From assembly GCF_001428525.1 (NCBI RefSeq), contig NZ_LMHW01000012.1, positions 114-64,113 on the forward strand: DNA of 64,000 nt, read 5' to 3'. The first letter of the stretch is position 1, and every line of letters begins with the position of its first letter. The DNA is from Flavobacterium sp. Root186. Its GTDB lineage: Bacteria > Bacteroidota > Bacteroidia > Flavobacteriales > Flavobacteriaceae. The notes beneath the pieces are model-generated. The model saw nothing but the letters and a program-made list of their open reading frames with translations. It was not told the DNA's origin and ran no database searches. The position numbers and the translations under genes were made by a program. This document shows positions 43,982 through 52,532 of this stretch, one piece after another.

Positions 43982-43989
43982 TATATTTG
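43982..43989 (+). promoter_or_regulatory. -7 promoter element of the DUF4270 gene
   Basis: TATATTTG matches TAnnTTTG and covers the in-frame TTG at 43987, so the start is placed at ATG 44005. Confidence 0.5.
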
Positions 43990-44004
43990 CTCAAAAAATT
44001 GATT

Positions 44005-45333
44005 ATGGGCAAGTTTTTATTAATGTTAGTTTTTGCTTTTACTTTATTTTCCTGCGGTACAGATACTGATGCGGGAGAATTTGTTGTTGGTTCTGATTAT
44101 TTGGCTGTGAATAATAAAGTTGTTCTGATCGACACGCTGACAGTCGAAATGTCCACTATAAATTTCGATTCGCTCGTGACTTCGGGGCAAAGCCGTATTT
44201 TGGTTGGTAATTATGATGATCCTGTTTTTGGAAAAGTAAAATCAAACAGTTATTTCCAGCTTTCTGCAAGTTCTTATGCCTTGAATAATTCAGGTTCAGA
44301 TACTGAGGCTGTAAATTTCGTTTTTGATTCTATCTCAATGATTTTAAAATATGATAACTATTATTACGGAGATACTACTCAGGTTCAAAAATTTGACATT
44401 CATCGATTAATACAAAAGGTAAAACCCAATACAGACGATGACAGTTTTTATAATAACTCAACCTTAAGTTACAGCGACGAAAGTCTGGGCACTGTTTCGT
44501 ACAAACCCCGCCCAATTGAAAAAGATTCTATTAATATTAAAATGAGTAAGGATTTTGGAGATGCGCTTTTTCAAAAAATAAAAAAGAGAGAAATTACAGG
44601 TTTGGATAATCTTACAGAATACTTAAAAGGATTAGTGCTTGTTCCTTCAAGTTCTAATTCATCAAGTGTAATAGGTTTTCATACGACTACCAGTAAAGTT
44701 CGGATGTATTATTCAAAATATCAGGGCGATGCAGATGCAGATTCTTTTTTTATTGATTTTTTGATGTCAAATACTTCAACACAATTTAATTCTATTTCGC
44801 TCGATAAAACAGGAACTATAATTCAAAATTTACCCATTTCGACCAGTAAACTTTCAAGTTCTTTAACAAACAAACAAGGATTTATTCAGTCTGGTACCGG
44901 AGTTGCCTGCCGTATTGATTTCCCGAATATAAAACAGCTTAAAAACATTTCAAGTAACGGAGCCATTGTTGACGCTCAAATGTTCATAAAACCTGTAAAC
45001 AATTCATATTCTAATAAATATCCTCTGGCAGATTCTTTAAAAGTATATGTGGGCGATAATTTAAACAGAATTAGCGGCAGTTTGCTTAATGCTGCAGGAG
45101 CGGCAGTTTATGGGACTTTGAGCCAGAAAAGCGACGAGTTTAATGAAAATATAGGCTATACCATTCCACTTGGCAGTTTTCTACAGAAAGAAATGCTGAA
45201 AGCATCAGATTCAAGATCATCCCTGATATTAACATTACCCGGAATTTCTAAATCAGTTAACAGACTTGTTTTAGGAGATCAAAAACATCCCGAAAATAAA
45301 ATTCTAATAAAAATTTATTACCTCTCCTATTAA
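44005..45333 (+). CDS. DUF4270 family lipoprotein
   Basis: 442 residues from ATG 44005. Signal peptide and lipobox (FTLFSCGTD) are followed by the DUF4270 body: IDTLTVEMSTINFDSLVTSG, SRILVGNYDDPVFGKVKS and long stretches of beta strands, ending SVNRLVLGDQKHPENKILIKIYYL. The family is widespread in Bacteroidota and its role is unknown. Location is expected at the outer membrane. It abuts the next gene directly (stop at 45333, ATG at 45334), so the two are co-translated. Confidence 0.88.
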   Translation: MGKFLLMLVFAFTLFSCGTDTDAGEFVVGSDYLAVNNKVVLIDTLTVEMSTINFDSLVTSGQSRILVGNYDDPVFGKVKSNSYFQLSASSYALNNSGSDTEAVNFVFDSISMILKYDNYYYGDTTQVQKFDIHRLIQKVKPNTDDDSFYNNSTLSYSDESLGTVSYKPRPIEKDSINIKMSKDFGDALFQKIKKREITGLDNLTEYLKGLVLVPSSSNSSSVIGFHTTTSKVRMYYSKYQGDADADSFFIDFLMSNTSTQFNSISLDKTGTIIQNLPISTSKLSSSLTNKQGFIQSGTGVACRIDFPNIKQLKNISSNGAIVDAQMFIKPVNNSYSNKYPLADSLKVYVGDNLNRISGSLLNAAGAAVYGTLSQKSDEFNENIGYTIPLGSFLQKEMLKASDSRSSLILTLPGISKSVNRLVLGDQKHPENKILIKIYYLSY

Positions 45334-46572
45334 ATGAAAAAGAAAATAATTTTTGTAAGCTGCTTCATTTTAATGGCGCTGACTTCATTTTCTCAAAGTA
45401 TTTCGAGTTCGCCCTATTCATTGTATGGTTTAGGAAGTGTGTATGATGCAGATTTTGGTGCGATTTCATCAATTGGATCTTCCGGAATTGCTTTGCCATC
45501 AGAAGGTTTTATCAATAATCTAAATCCGGCGTCTTTAGGTTTTATGCCTTTAAATCATTTTATGCTTGATGTTGGCGGAAAAGCCATTGGAACAACATAT
45601 CAAAGTAAATCCAAAACAGAGAAGCGAAATAACTTTCAGTTTTCTCATTTGGCTTTTGCTTTTCCGATAACAAAGAATTCAGGGTTTAGCATTGCGCTTA
45701 AACCTTATTCGAGTTCTACGTATAAAATTTCAAATCTTTTACTGCCTATTGCCGATAGTCAGGAATCGTATAATTTGTCTGCAACCGGTTCTGGAGGATT
45801 AAATAACTTTGATTTTTCATACGGATATCGTTTTGGTAAAAAACTGACTGTTGGAGCTTCTGCAGCTTTATTATTTGGAAATATTGTAGACGACCGCACC
45901 TTTACTATTTTGAATTCCATTACTACAGTTCATAAAAAAACAGATTATAACGGACTTCGTGCTACTTTGGGAACGCAGTATAAAATTGATTCGACATTAA
46001 CGATTGGAACAACTTTTAAACTTCCGGCACAAATTAAAGGATCGAAAGTTCAATCTGTTGAAACAATTACAGATGGCGTTTCTAATGTTATTGAGTCTGA
46101 AGTAGGCTCTGATGTTGATGATTATTATATGCCTTTAGAAATAGGAATAGGGATCAGCAAACGCTTTAAGAATGTTTTGAACATGACTTTAGATTACGAA
46201 AAAAGTTTGTGGAATGATACCAAACAGTCTGATCTTTATGGGGATTTTGTAAACCAGGACAGATTTGCCCTGGGATTTTCTTATTTTAATGCTAATAGAA
46301 ATATTCGAAAGTACTGGGACAGGATAACGTATTCTGCGGGAGCAAATTTTGATACCGGTTATCTTGAAGTCGACGGAAAAAGAGTTAACAACGCCTCAAT
46401 TTCGGTTGGAATTAATCTCCCAATCGAAAACACTTCTTCGGCCTTAAATATTTCATATTCCTATGGTCAAAGAGGTAGAATATCAGAGAATCTTATTAAG
46501 GAAAATTATCATAAGATATCTCTTAATTTATCTTTAGATGGAATTTGGTTTGTGAAACGAAAGTTTGATTAA
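45334..46572 (+). CDS. Outer-membrane barrel protein of unknown function, DUF4270 partner
   Basis: 412 residues: signal peptide about 1-20 (ALTSFSQS), then SSSPYSLYGLGSVYDADFGA and IGSSGIALPSEGFINNLNPA, a segment like the FadL/OmpP1 and PorV-type barrels of Bacteroidota. The rest is amphipathic strands. It follows the DUF4270 gene without a gap and the pair is often seen together, so a joint lipoprotein-barrel role is inferred. Its stop codon abuts the stop of murI on the other strand. Confidence 0.75.
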   Translation: MKKKIIFVSCFILMALTSFSQSISSSPYSLYGLGSVYDADFGAISSIGSSGIALPSEGFINNLNPASLGFMPLNHFMLDVGGKAIGTTYQSKSKTEKRNNFQFSHLAFAFPITKNSGFSIALKPYSSSTYKISNLLLPIADSQESYNLSATGSGGLNNFDFSYGYRFGKKLTVGASAALLFGNIVDDRTFTILNSITTVHKKTDYNGLRATLGTQYKIDSTLTIGTTFKLPAQIKGSKVQSVETITDGVSNVIESEVGSDVDDYYMPLEIGIGISKRFKNVLNMTLDYEKSLWNDTKQSDLYGDFVNQDRFALGFSYFNANRNIRKYWDRITYSAGANFDTGYLEVDGKRVNNASISVGINLPIENTSSALNISYSYGQRGRISENLIKENYHKISLNLSLDGIWFVKRKFD

Positions 46573-47349
46573 TTAAAAGTCTTTTTCAATTACCGGATAT
46601 TTATCTTCTAAAATAGATTTTAAAACCGCTGGATTTGAATTGACATAAAATATAGGTTCACTTTCTGGAGTGTCAGTAAAACCGACTTTTTCACGCAAAA
46701 TATTTTGTGTCTGTCTTGCTACTGCCTCTCCAGAATCTATGATCTGGATATGATCCGGAAGTATCTTTTTAATCTGCGGAATTAAATAAGGATAATGACT
46801 GCAGCCTAAAACAAGATAATCAATATTTGCATCAATCATAGGCTGTAAATATTCCTCTAATAATTGAGTCATTTCCGGAGAATATAAATTGCCATCTTCA
46901 ATTAATTTAACCAGACCGTAACCCACCTGTTCAATAATTGTAGTATGCTGAAACATCTCTGCAGTTTTATTAAACAGTTCACTGTTTAAGGTTCCTTTTG
47001 TAGCCAGGATTCCAATAACCTGTGTTTTAGAATTATTGGCTGCGGGTTTTATTGCAGGTTCAATTCCTATAAACGGAACATCATAATCATTACGAAGTTC
47101 CCAAATTGCATTTGTTGTTGCAGTATTGCATGCTACTACAATTAATTTGCAATTATTTTCAAGTAAAAATTCTACATTTTTTTTACTTAAGGCAACAATT
47201 TCTTCCTTTGACTTTTGACCGTAGGGAGCATTTTTACTATCGGCTAAATAAATTGTTTTTTCGTTTGGAAGTAAATCGTGAATTTCTTTCCAGATTGAAG
47301 TTCCTCCAATACCAGAGTCGAAAACGCCTATAGGATTATTGTTTGTCAT
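46573..47349 (-). CDS. murI: Glutamate racemase
   Basis: 258 residues: family start NPIGVFDSGIGGTSIWKEI, catalytic cysteines in VVACNTATTNA (near residue 74) and VLGCSHYPYL (near 183). MurI converts L- to D-glutamate for peptidoglycan in the cytosol. It is convergent with the barrel gene, whose stop abuts its own. The -7 box (47354-47361) lies only five bases before the ATG, so the transcript may have almost no leader. Confidence 0.96.
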   Translation of the reverse strand: MTNNNPIGVFDSGIGGTSIWKEIHDLLPNEKTIYLADSKNAPYGQKSKEEIVALSKKNVEFLLENNCKLIVVACNTATTNAIWELRNDYDVPFIGIEPAIKPAANNSKTQVIGILATKGTLNSELFNKTAEMFQHTTIIEQVGYGLVKLIEDGNLYSPEMTQLLEEYLQPMIDANIDYLVLGCSHYPYLIPQIKKILPDHIQIIDSGEAVARQTQNILREKVGFTDTPESEPIFYVNSNPAVLKSILEDKYPVIEKDF

Positions 47350-47353
47350 AATA

Positions 47354-47361
47354 CAAAATTA
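47354..47361 (-). promoter_or_regulatory. -7 promoter element of murI
   Basis: Minus-strand TAATTTTG matches TAnnTTTG and ends five bases before the murI ATG. Confidence 0.45.
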
Positions 47362-47440
47362 GTATTTTTTGAAATAAAAATATATTCCAATTTAATAGAA
47401 ATCTGGAAATATTAATGCATTTTAATTTTAAATAAATGTA

Positions 47441-47478
47441 AAAAAAAACTGCTTAAATTTTTAAAATTTAAGCAGTTT
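47441..47478 (-). terminator. Terminator of the porG-bamA-ompH operon
   Basis: A perfect 15-bp stem (AAACTGCTTAAATTT / AAATTTAAGCAGTTT) with a 3-base loop, followed on the minus strand by eight T. It lies 21 bases after the last ompH stop. Confidence 0.9.
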
Positions 47479-47498
47479 AATTAAAAGGAATTCGTTTA

Positions 47499-48002
47499 TT
47501 AGAATCCTAAGTCTTTTTTCACATCAGCAGTAATGTTTGGACCATCAGCTAATAAAAGAGTAGAGCCATCTAAAACATATTGGAAACCTTTAGCTTTACC
47601 AACTTTTTGGATAGAAGCTCTTACTTTTTCCATTAAAGGTTTTACGATGTCAGTTTCTTTTTGTTGAAGTTCTTTTTGAGCATTGTCTCTGTAGTCAACA
47701 ATTCTTTTTTGCATATCCTGAACTTCTTTAGAACGATCTCCGTTTATAGCTTCAGTTACAGTTGCAGCTTCAGCTTCATACTTTTTAATTTTAGTTTGGT
47801 ATTCGTCAACCATTTTTTTGTATTCAGCATCATATGTCCCACTTAATTTTTGCAGTTGATTTTGAGCATCTAGCATAGCAGGCATTTTCGACATAATCTC
47901 GCTAACATCAACATGGGCAACCTTCGCCTGTGCGTTCATTGTGTTACTTGCTCCTAAAATAAGTATTGCAGCAATTAGTAAAGTTTTGATTTGTTTCATC
48001 AT
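47499..48002 (-). CDS. OmpH/Skp family periplasmic chaperone, short copy
   Basis: 167 residues with a signal peptide (about 1-24, NTMNAQAK), then the Skp core: VAHVDVSEIMSKMPAMLDAQ, two long helices forming the tentacles (about 45-110), and LADGPNITADVKKDLGF at the end. Skp trimers hold unfolded outer-membrane proteins in the periplasm before BamA inserts them. It is the last gene of the porG-uppS-bamA-ompH-ompH operon. Confidence 0.92.
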   Translation of the reverse strand: MMKQIKTLLIAAILILGASNTMNAQAKVAHVDVSEIMSKMPAMLDAQNQLQKLSGTYDAEYKKMVDEYQTKIKKYEAEAATVTEAINGDRSKEVQDMQKRIVDYRDNAQKELQQKETDIVKPLMEKVRASIQKVGKAKGFQYVLDGSTLLLADGPNITADVKKDLGF

Positions 48003-48015
48003 TTTTAAAAATTAA

Positions 48016-49038
48016 TTAATTATTGGTCGTATTTGTTTTTTGTGTTTCGGCCTCTTTCGCTTTTTTAGCCGCTTCTCGTTCCTCGAGGATTTTTTTTCTT
48101 CTTTCTTCTAATTCTTTTTTACGCTGTTCGTAAAGCTTTTGTCTTTCTGCTGCTTTATCTACTGCCGGCTCTGTAGCTGCTGGATCAGTAGTTGTTGCGG
48201 CAGGTTTGGCTGTTTCTCCAGTTTTAGTCGCTTCAGTTGTTTTAGCTGCTTCGGTTGTTTTTGCTGGTTCAGAAACCGTGCCATTTTTTTTAGCTTCTCT
48301 TTCTGCCTGAATTGCTTTTCTTCTGTCGTCGTATTCTTTTTTCTTAGCTTCCTGCTCTAATCTTCTATCTTCAATCAGTTTTTCTCTTGCAGATTTCTTT
48401 TCATCCAAAGCCTTTTGACGATCTGCCATTGCCGGATTTTCATCAATAGCATTTTCTTTACTTTCCTTAGCTTCCTGATCTTTCAATTGTTTTTTAGTCA
48501 ATTGTTCTCTTTTCTCGGTTCTGTTTAGAACACGCAACACCTGATCACTAATATCAAACCTTTTATTGCTAAAAAGCATTGTTAAATCTGACGATTTATC
48601 AAAAATGAAATCATAATTTTTAGCTTCTGCAATATCTTGAACGGCTGTAAAAACCTGATCCTGAATTGGCTTTGCTAAAGCTGATTTCTGTCTCATTAAA
48701 TTTCCGTCAGCTCCAAACTGTTTTTGCTGATATTCGAGCATCTCGTTTTCCTGAAATTTGATTTCAGTTTCTCTTTCATCAATTAATTCCTTAGTCAATA
48801 AAGCTTTTTCGGTCTTAAGATTTTCTTTAAGAGTATTGATGTTTAATTTTTTGGCTTCTATTTCTTGTTTCCACTTTTGAGCTTTTAGCTCTAGTTGTGA
48901 TTTTGCTTCTTTGTAATCAGAAACATTTTCCAAAATATATTCCATATCAATGTAACCGATTCTAGTCGTCTTACCTTGAGCCTGACTTGTATTTACCGCA
49001 ATCAAAACTAAAAATATAAATAAAAACCGTTGTTTCAT
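48016..49038 (-). CDS. OmpH/Skp family chaperone with long charged C-terminal tail
   Basis: 340 residues. The signal peptide (about 1-20, NTSQAQGK) is followed by a Skp-like domain (about 22-175: TTRIGYIDMEYILENVSDYK, KSALAKPIQDQVFTAVQDIA). Residues about 180-340 are a low-complexity tail, first Lys/Glu/Arg-rich, then Thr/Ala/Pro-rich (TTEAAKTTEATKTGETAKP), then again KERRKK-type coil (ERRKKILEEREAAKKAKEA). Ordinary Skp proteins end after the core. The tail may reach peptidoglycan or BamA, an inference only. Confidence 0.9.
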   Translation of the reverse strand: MKQRFLFIFLVLIAVNTSQAQGKTTRIGYIDMEYILENVSDYKEAKSQLELKAQKWKQEIEAKKLNINTLKENLKTEKALLTKELIDERETEIKFQENEMLEYQQKQFGADGNLMRQKSALAKPIQDQVFTAVQDIAEAKNYDFIFDKSSDLTMLFSNKRFDISDQVLRVLNRTEKREQLTKKQLKDQEAKESKENAIDENPAMADRQKALDEKKSAREKLIEDRRLEQEAKKKEYDDRRKAIQAEREAKKNGTVSEPAKTTEAAKTTEATKTGETAKPAATTTDPAATEPAVDKAAERQKLYEQRKKELEERRKKILEEREAAKKAKEAETQKTNTTNN

Positions 49039-49097
49039 AACATTACTTTATTTTGAATTTTTAGCCAAAGGTATTAAAATTTGTACTAAAACCCGCA

Positions 49098-51779
49098 CTA
49101 AAACTGTTGACCAATAATAAAATGTGTTTCCCAGCCATTTGCCTTGTTTGTAACTGACCCAGGAAGCGCATCAAAACCGTAACCGAAATCAATTCCTAAT
49201 AATCCGAATGCAGGCATGAATACACGTAAACCAGCACCAGCAGAACGATTTAAGTCAAACGGGTTATAATCTCTAAACGTTGGATAAGACGAACCTGCTT
49301 CTAAAAAAGTCAATGCATAAATCGATGCAGACGATTTTAATGTAATAGGATAACGTAATTCCATCGAGAATTTGTTATACACAGTTGCGCCAATCTGTTG
49401 TCCTAATGAATTAACAGGTGTCAGCGAGTTGTTCGGATAACCTCTTAATTGTATTGTTTCTCTACCATCCATAGAATAGTTTGCCATTCCATCTCCTCCT
49501 AAATAGAAACGTTCAAACGGAACAACACCTCTTGATTGATCATAAGCGCCTAAGAAACCAAATTCTGTTAATGTTCTTAAAACTAATTTTCCATACACTT
49601 TAGTATACCAGTCAGCTTTAAATTTTACTTTATAATATTCTAACCAGTTATATTTCTTTTGATCGACCTTCGCAACATCAGTGTCAGCGCTTTTATAATC
49701 AGATCCTACACTCACATATTGAGAAGATCCGTTTATAACTTCAGACTTCATATAATCACCTGAATTTATAGGCTGGCCGTCCGGACCCACTTTTGCATCT
49801 CCGATATATTGTACTTTGTATTCTTTTTGATTTCCTAAATCTCCGTAATTAACGCCATTAAATAATGAATAAGGAGGTGTGACTTTTGCAGAGATACTAA
49901 ACTCAGAACCATAAGTTGGGAATATTGGGTTAACCCCTTTATTACTTCTTGAAAGTCCTATAGTATAAGCAAGGTTTCTTGATGCTCCGTTGCCAAATGT
50001 AAACAATCCTGTATAGTAATTGTTTAAGTCATAATGCTGATAACTCACAGATTGTGAAAGAACGAAATAATCATCCGGCACAGTTAAACGCTTCGCTAAA
50101 CCAACTTGTACTGTAAAAATATTAAAACTTTGGCTTCTATCTACGGTTCTGGTTACATAATTGTTGTTGAACTGTTTACTGTATGAAATTGATGAACTAA
50201 ACTGTACTGGTTTTTTACCTCCAAACCATGGCTCAGAGAATGATAAACTGTATGTTTGGAAATAAGTACTTCCTTGTAAACGTAGTGCTACTTTTTGTCC
50301 GTCTCCCATAGGAAGCGGTTTATAAGCATCTTTATCAAATAATTTTCTTGCAGAGAAGTTGTTAAAAGATAAACCTAAAGTTCCAATGAAACCTCCTCCT
50401 CCGTAACCTCCCTGAAGTTCAACCTGGCTAGATCCTTTTTCTACTAATTGGTATTCGATATCAACTGTTCCTGCAGCAGGATCAACGTTTCTAAATTCTG
50501 GTTTAATAGCCTCCGGATCAAAGAAACCTAATTGACCAATTTCACGAATAGTTCTAACTAACTCCTCTTTGCTGTATTTGTTTCCTGGCTTAGTTCTTAA
50601 CTCACGGTAAATAACGTGGTCATTTGTTTTGTCATTTCCAGTAACATAGATTTTATTGAAATAGGCGATAGGGCCTTCTGTAATTCTAATCTCGAAATCA
50701 ATTGTATCGTTTACGGTTTTTACCTCTACAGCATTGATTTTAGAGAATAAATAACCGTTGTTTTGGTATAAGTTTGTAATATCTTCTCCGTCAGGTTTCG
50801 AGTTATCAGCGATTCTTTTTTCTAGTAAAACACCATTATAAGTTTCTCCTCTTTTGATACCTAAATAACGGTTTAACTGCTGATCTGAATATACGGTATT
50901 ACCTAAAAATTTAATATTTCCGAAGTAATATTTGTTTCCTTCTTCTACATTAATTTTTATAGCAAGCATATTTTTATCCTTGTTATAAGTAACAGAGTCA
51001 TAAATAATACGTGCATCACGATACCCTTTTTCTTTGTAGGTCGCGATAACTTTTTCTAAGTCGGTTTTGTATTTTTCAGGAATAAATTTTGAGGCTTTAA
51101 AAACACGAAGCAGGTTTTTCTGTTTCGTATCTTTCATTGCAGCTCTTAATTTTGTATCAGTAAGCTGCTTGTTTCCTATGAAATCAATGCTGCTGATTTT
51201 AACTTTATCTCCTTTATCTACTCTAACAAGCATGTTTACCTGATTTCCGGCAGTACTGTCAGGAGTAGTAGTAATGGTAACTTTTGTGTTGTAAAAACCG
51301 TCCTTTTTATACTTGTTTTCGATGTAATTTTTAGTAGTCGTAATTAAGTTTTCGTTTACAATTTTATTTTTAGTTAAATTGTTATCCTTAATCAATCCTT
51401 CGATTTTACTTTTCTTAACGCCGGTGATTTTAACTTCATTTAATTTTGGAAGTTCAACGATATTTAAATCTAAATAAATACTGTCATTTTGGACTTTATT
51501 AATATAAAAAGCGATCTCGTCGAAAAGACCTAGTTTACCTAATTTTTTGATAGCGCCAGTGATTTCTTCACCTGGAACTGTTATTTCATGACCTACCTGA
51601 AGGCCTGAGAAAGTAACAACAGTCTGCTCATTGAAGCTTATTTTACCAACAACTGAAACTTTAGCCAGAACATATTTTTTTCCTTGGTCAAAAGGAACTC
51701 TATCTTGAGCTTTAACTTGTGAAAAACTACCCAATAGCAAAAGGGTACAGATTATTTGTGGTATTCTTTTTTGCAACAC
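49098..51779 (-). CDS. bamA: Outer-membrane protein assembly factor BamA
   Basis: About 893 residues from GTG at 51779, which follows the uppS stop at 51787 by 7 bases. In-frame codons further upstream lie inside uppS; GTG 51803 is the next alternative. The signal peptide is QKRIPQIICTLLLLGSFSQVKA. Five POTRA domains follow (about 25-440), with EKGYRDARIIYDSVTYNKD in one and YFNKIYVTGNDKTNDHVIYR in the last, then an Omp85 barrel (about 455-893) with the family RGYPNN motif. BamA inserts beta-barrel proteins into the outer membrane. Confidence 0.95.
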   Translation of the reverse strand: MLQKRIPQIICTLLLLGSFSQVKAQDRVPFDQGKKYVLAKVSVVGKISFNEQTVVTFSGLQVGHEITVPGEEITGAIKKLGKLGLFDEIAFYINKVQNDSIYLDLNIVELPKLNEVKITGVKKSKIEGLIKDNNLTKNKIVNENLITTTKNYIENKYKKDGFYNTKVTITTTPDSTAGNQVNMLVRVDKGDKVKISSIDFIGNKQLTDTKLRAAMKDTKQKNLLRVFKASKFIPEKYKTDLEKVIATYKEKGYRDARIIYDSVTYNKDKNMLAIKINVEEGNKYYFGNIKFLGNTVYSDQQLNRYLGIKRGETYNGVLLEKRIADNSKPDGEDITNLYQNNGYLFSKINAVEVKTVNDTIDFEIRITEGPIAYFNKIYVTGNDKTNDHVIYRELRTKPGNKYSKEELVRTIREIGQLGFFDPEAIKPEFRNVDPAAGTVDIEYQLVEKGSSQVELQGGYGGGGFIGTLGLSFNNFSARKLFDKDAYKPLPMGDGQKVALRLQGSTYFQTYSLSFSEPWFGGKKPVQFSSSISYSKQFNNNYVTRTVDRSQSFNIFTVQVGLAKRLTVPDDYFVLSQSVSYQHYDLNNYYTGLFTFGNGASRNLAYTIGLSRSNKGVNPIFPTYGSEFSISAKVTPPYSLFNGVNYGDLGNQKEYKVQYIGDAKVGPDGQPINSGDYMKSEVINGSSQYVSVGSDYKSADTDVAKVDQKKYNWLEYYKVKFKADWYTKVYGKLVLRTLTEFGFLGAYDQSRGVVPFERFYLGGDGMANYSMDGRETIQLRGYPNNSLTPVNSLGQQIGATVYNKFSMELRYPITLKSSASIYALTFLEAGSSYPTFRDYNPFDLNRSAGAGLRVFMPAFGLLGIDFGYGFDALPGSVTNKANGWETHFIIGQQF

Positions 51780-51786
51780 TAAAAAA

Positions 51787-52527
51787 TTATTTAATTTGTT
51801 CACTGGTTTTTCCAAATCTACGTTCTCTTTTTTGATAACTAATAATAGCCTCATATAAATCTTGATCTTTAAAGTCTGGCCACAAGACATTAGTAAAATA
51901 TAATTCTGCATAGGCAATCTGCCAAAGCAAAAAATTACTTATTCTATGTTCTCCACTTGTTCGTATTAATAAATCTACGTCAGGTAAATTTTGCGTGTAA
52001 AGATGCTCATTTATAATTGAATCGTCAATAGTGTCTATTGAAATTATATTATTTTTAACTTTATCACTAATCACTCTGACAGCATTTACCAATTCCTCTC
52101 TGGAACCATAGCTTAAAGCAAGGGTTAAGGTTAGTCTTGTGTTGTTTTTGGTCTTCTCAATTACGCCTAAAAGTTCTTTTTGGGCTGATTTTGGTAATTT
52201 GTCAAGATTTCCAATTGCATTAAGTCTGATATTGTTTTCTTGAAGTGTAACTAACTCTTTTTTTAAGGAATTGATCAATATTTTCATTAACGCCTCCACT
52301 TCCAGTTTAGGACGATTCCAGTTTTCTGTAGAAAAAGCATACAAGGTTAGATATTCAATACCTAGTTTAGCACAAGTTGTAATTGTTTTTTTTACAGATT
52401 TGGTACCGTTTTCATGTCCAAAAGCTCTTAAAAAGCCTTGTTGTTTAGCCCAGCGCCCGTTTCCGTCCATAATGATGGCCAGATGTTTTGGTAAGTTTGA
52501 TTGATCTATAGAGTCTAGTAAATTCAT
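51787..52527 (-). CDS. uppS: Isoprenyl transferase (undecaprenyl diphosphate synthase)
   Basis: 246 residues from ATG at 52527 (MNLLDSIDQ), 5 bases after the porG stop. Family motifs: LAIIMDGNGRWAKQQG, FSTENWNRP, LALSYGSREELVNAV, and DLLIRTSGEHRISNFLLWQ. It makes the C55 carrier lipid for peptidoglycan and surface polysaccharides from farnesyl diphosphate. It lies between porG and bamA, and a longer frame to 52551 would overlap porG. Confidence 0.95.
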   Translation of the reverse strand: MNLLDSIDQSNLPKHLAIIMDGNGRWAKQQGFLRAFGHENGTKSVKKTITTCAKLGIEYLTLYAFSTENWNRPKLEVEALMKILINSLKKELVTLQENNIRLNAIGNLDKLPKSAQKELLGVIEKTKNNTRLTLTLALSYGSREELVNAVRVISDKVKNNIISIDTIDDSIINEHLYTQNLPDVDLLIRTSGEHRISNFLLWQIAYAELYFTNVLWPDFKDQDLYEAIISYQKRERRFGKTSEQIK

Positions 52528-52532
52528 TTTTA

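Noticed and set aside
43782..44012. A 76-residue minus-strand frame in the divergent region between the DUF6268 and DUF4270 genes
   Set aside because: It covers the promoters of both neighbours and its composition (Phe-, Lys-, Tyr-rich) is that of random AT-rich sequence.
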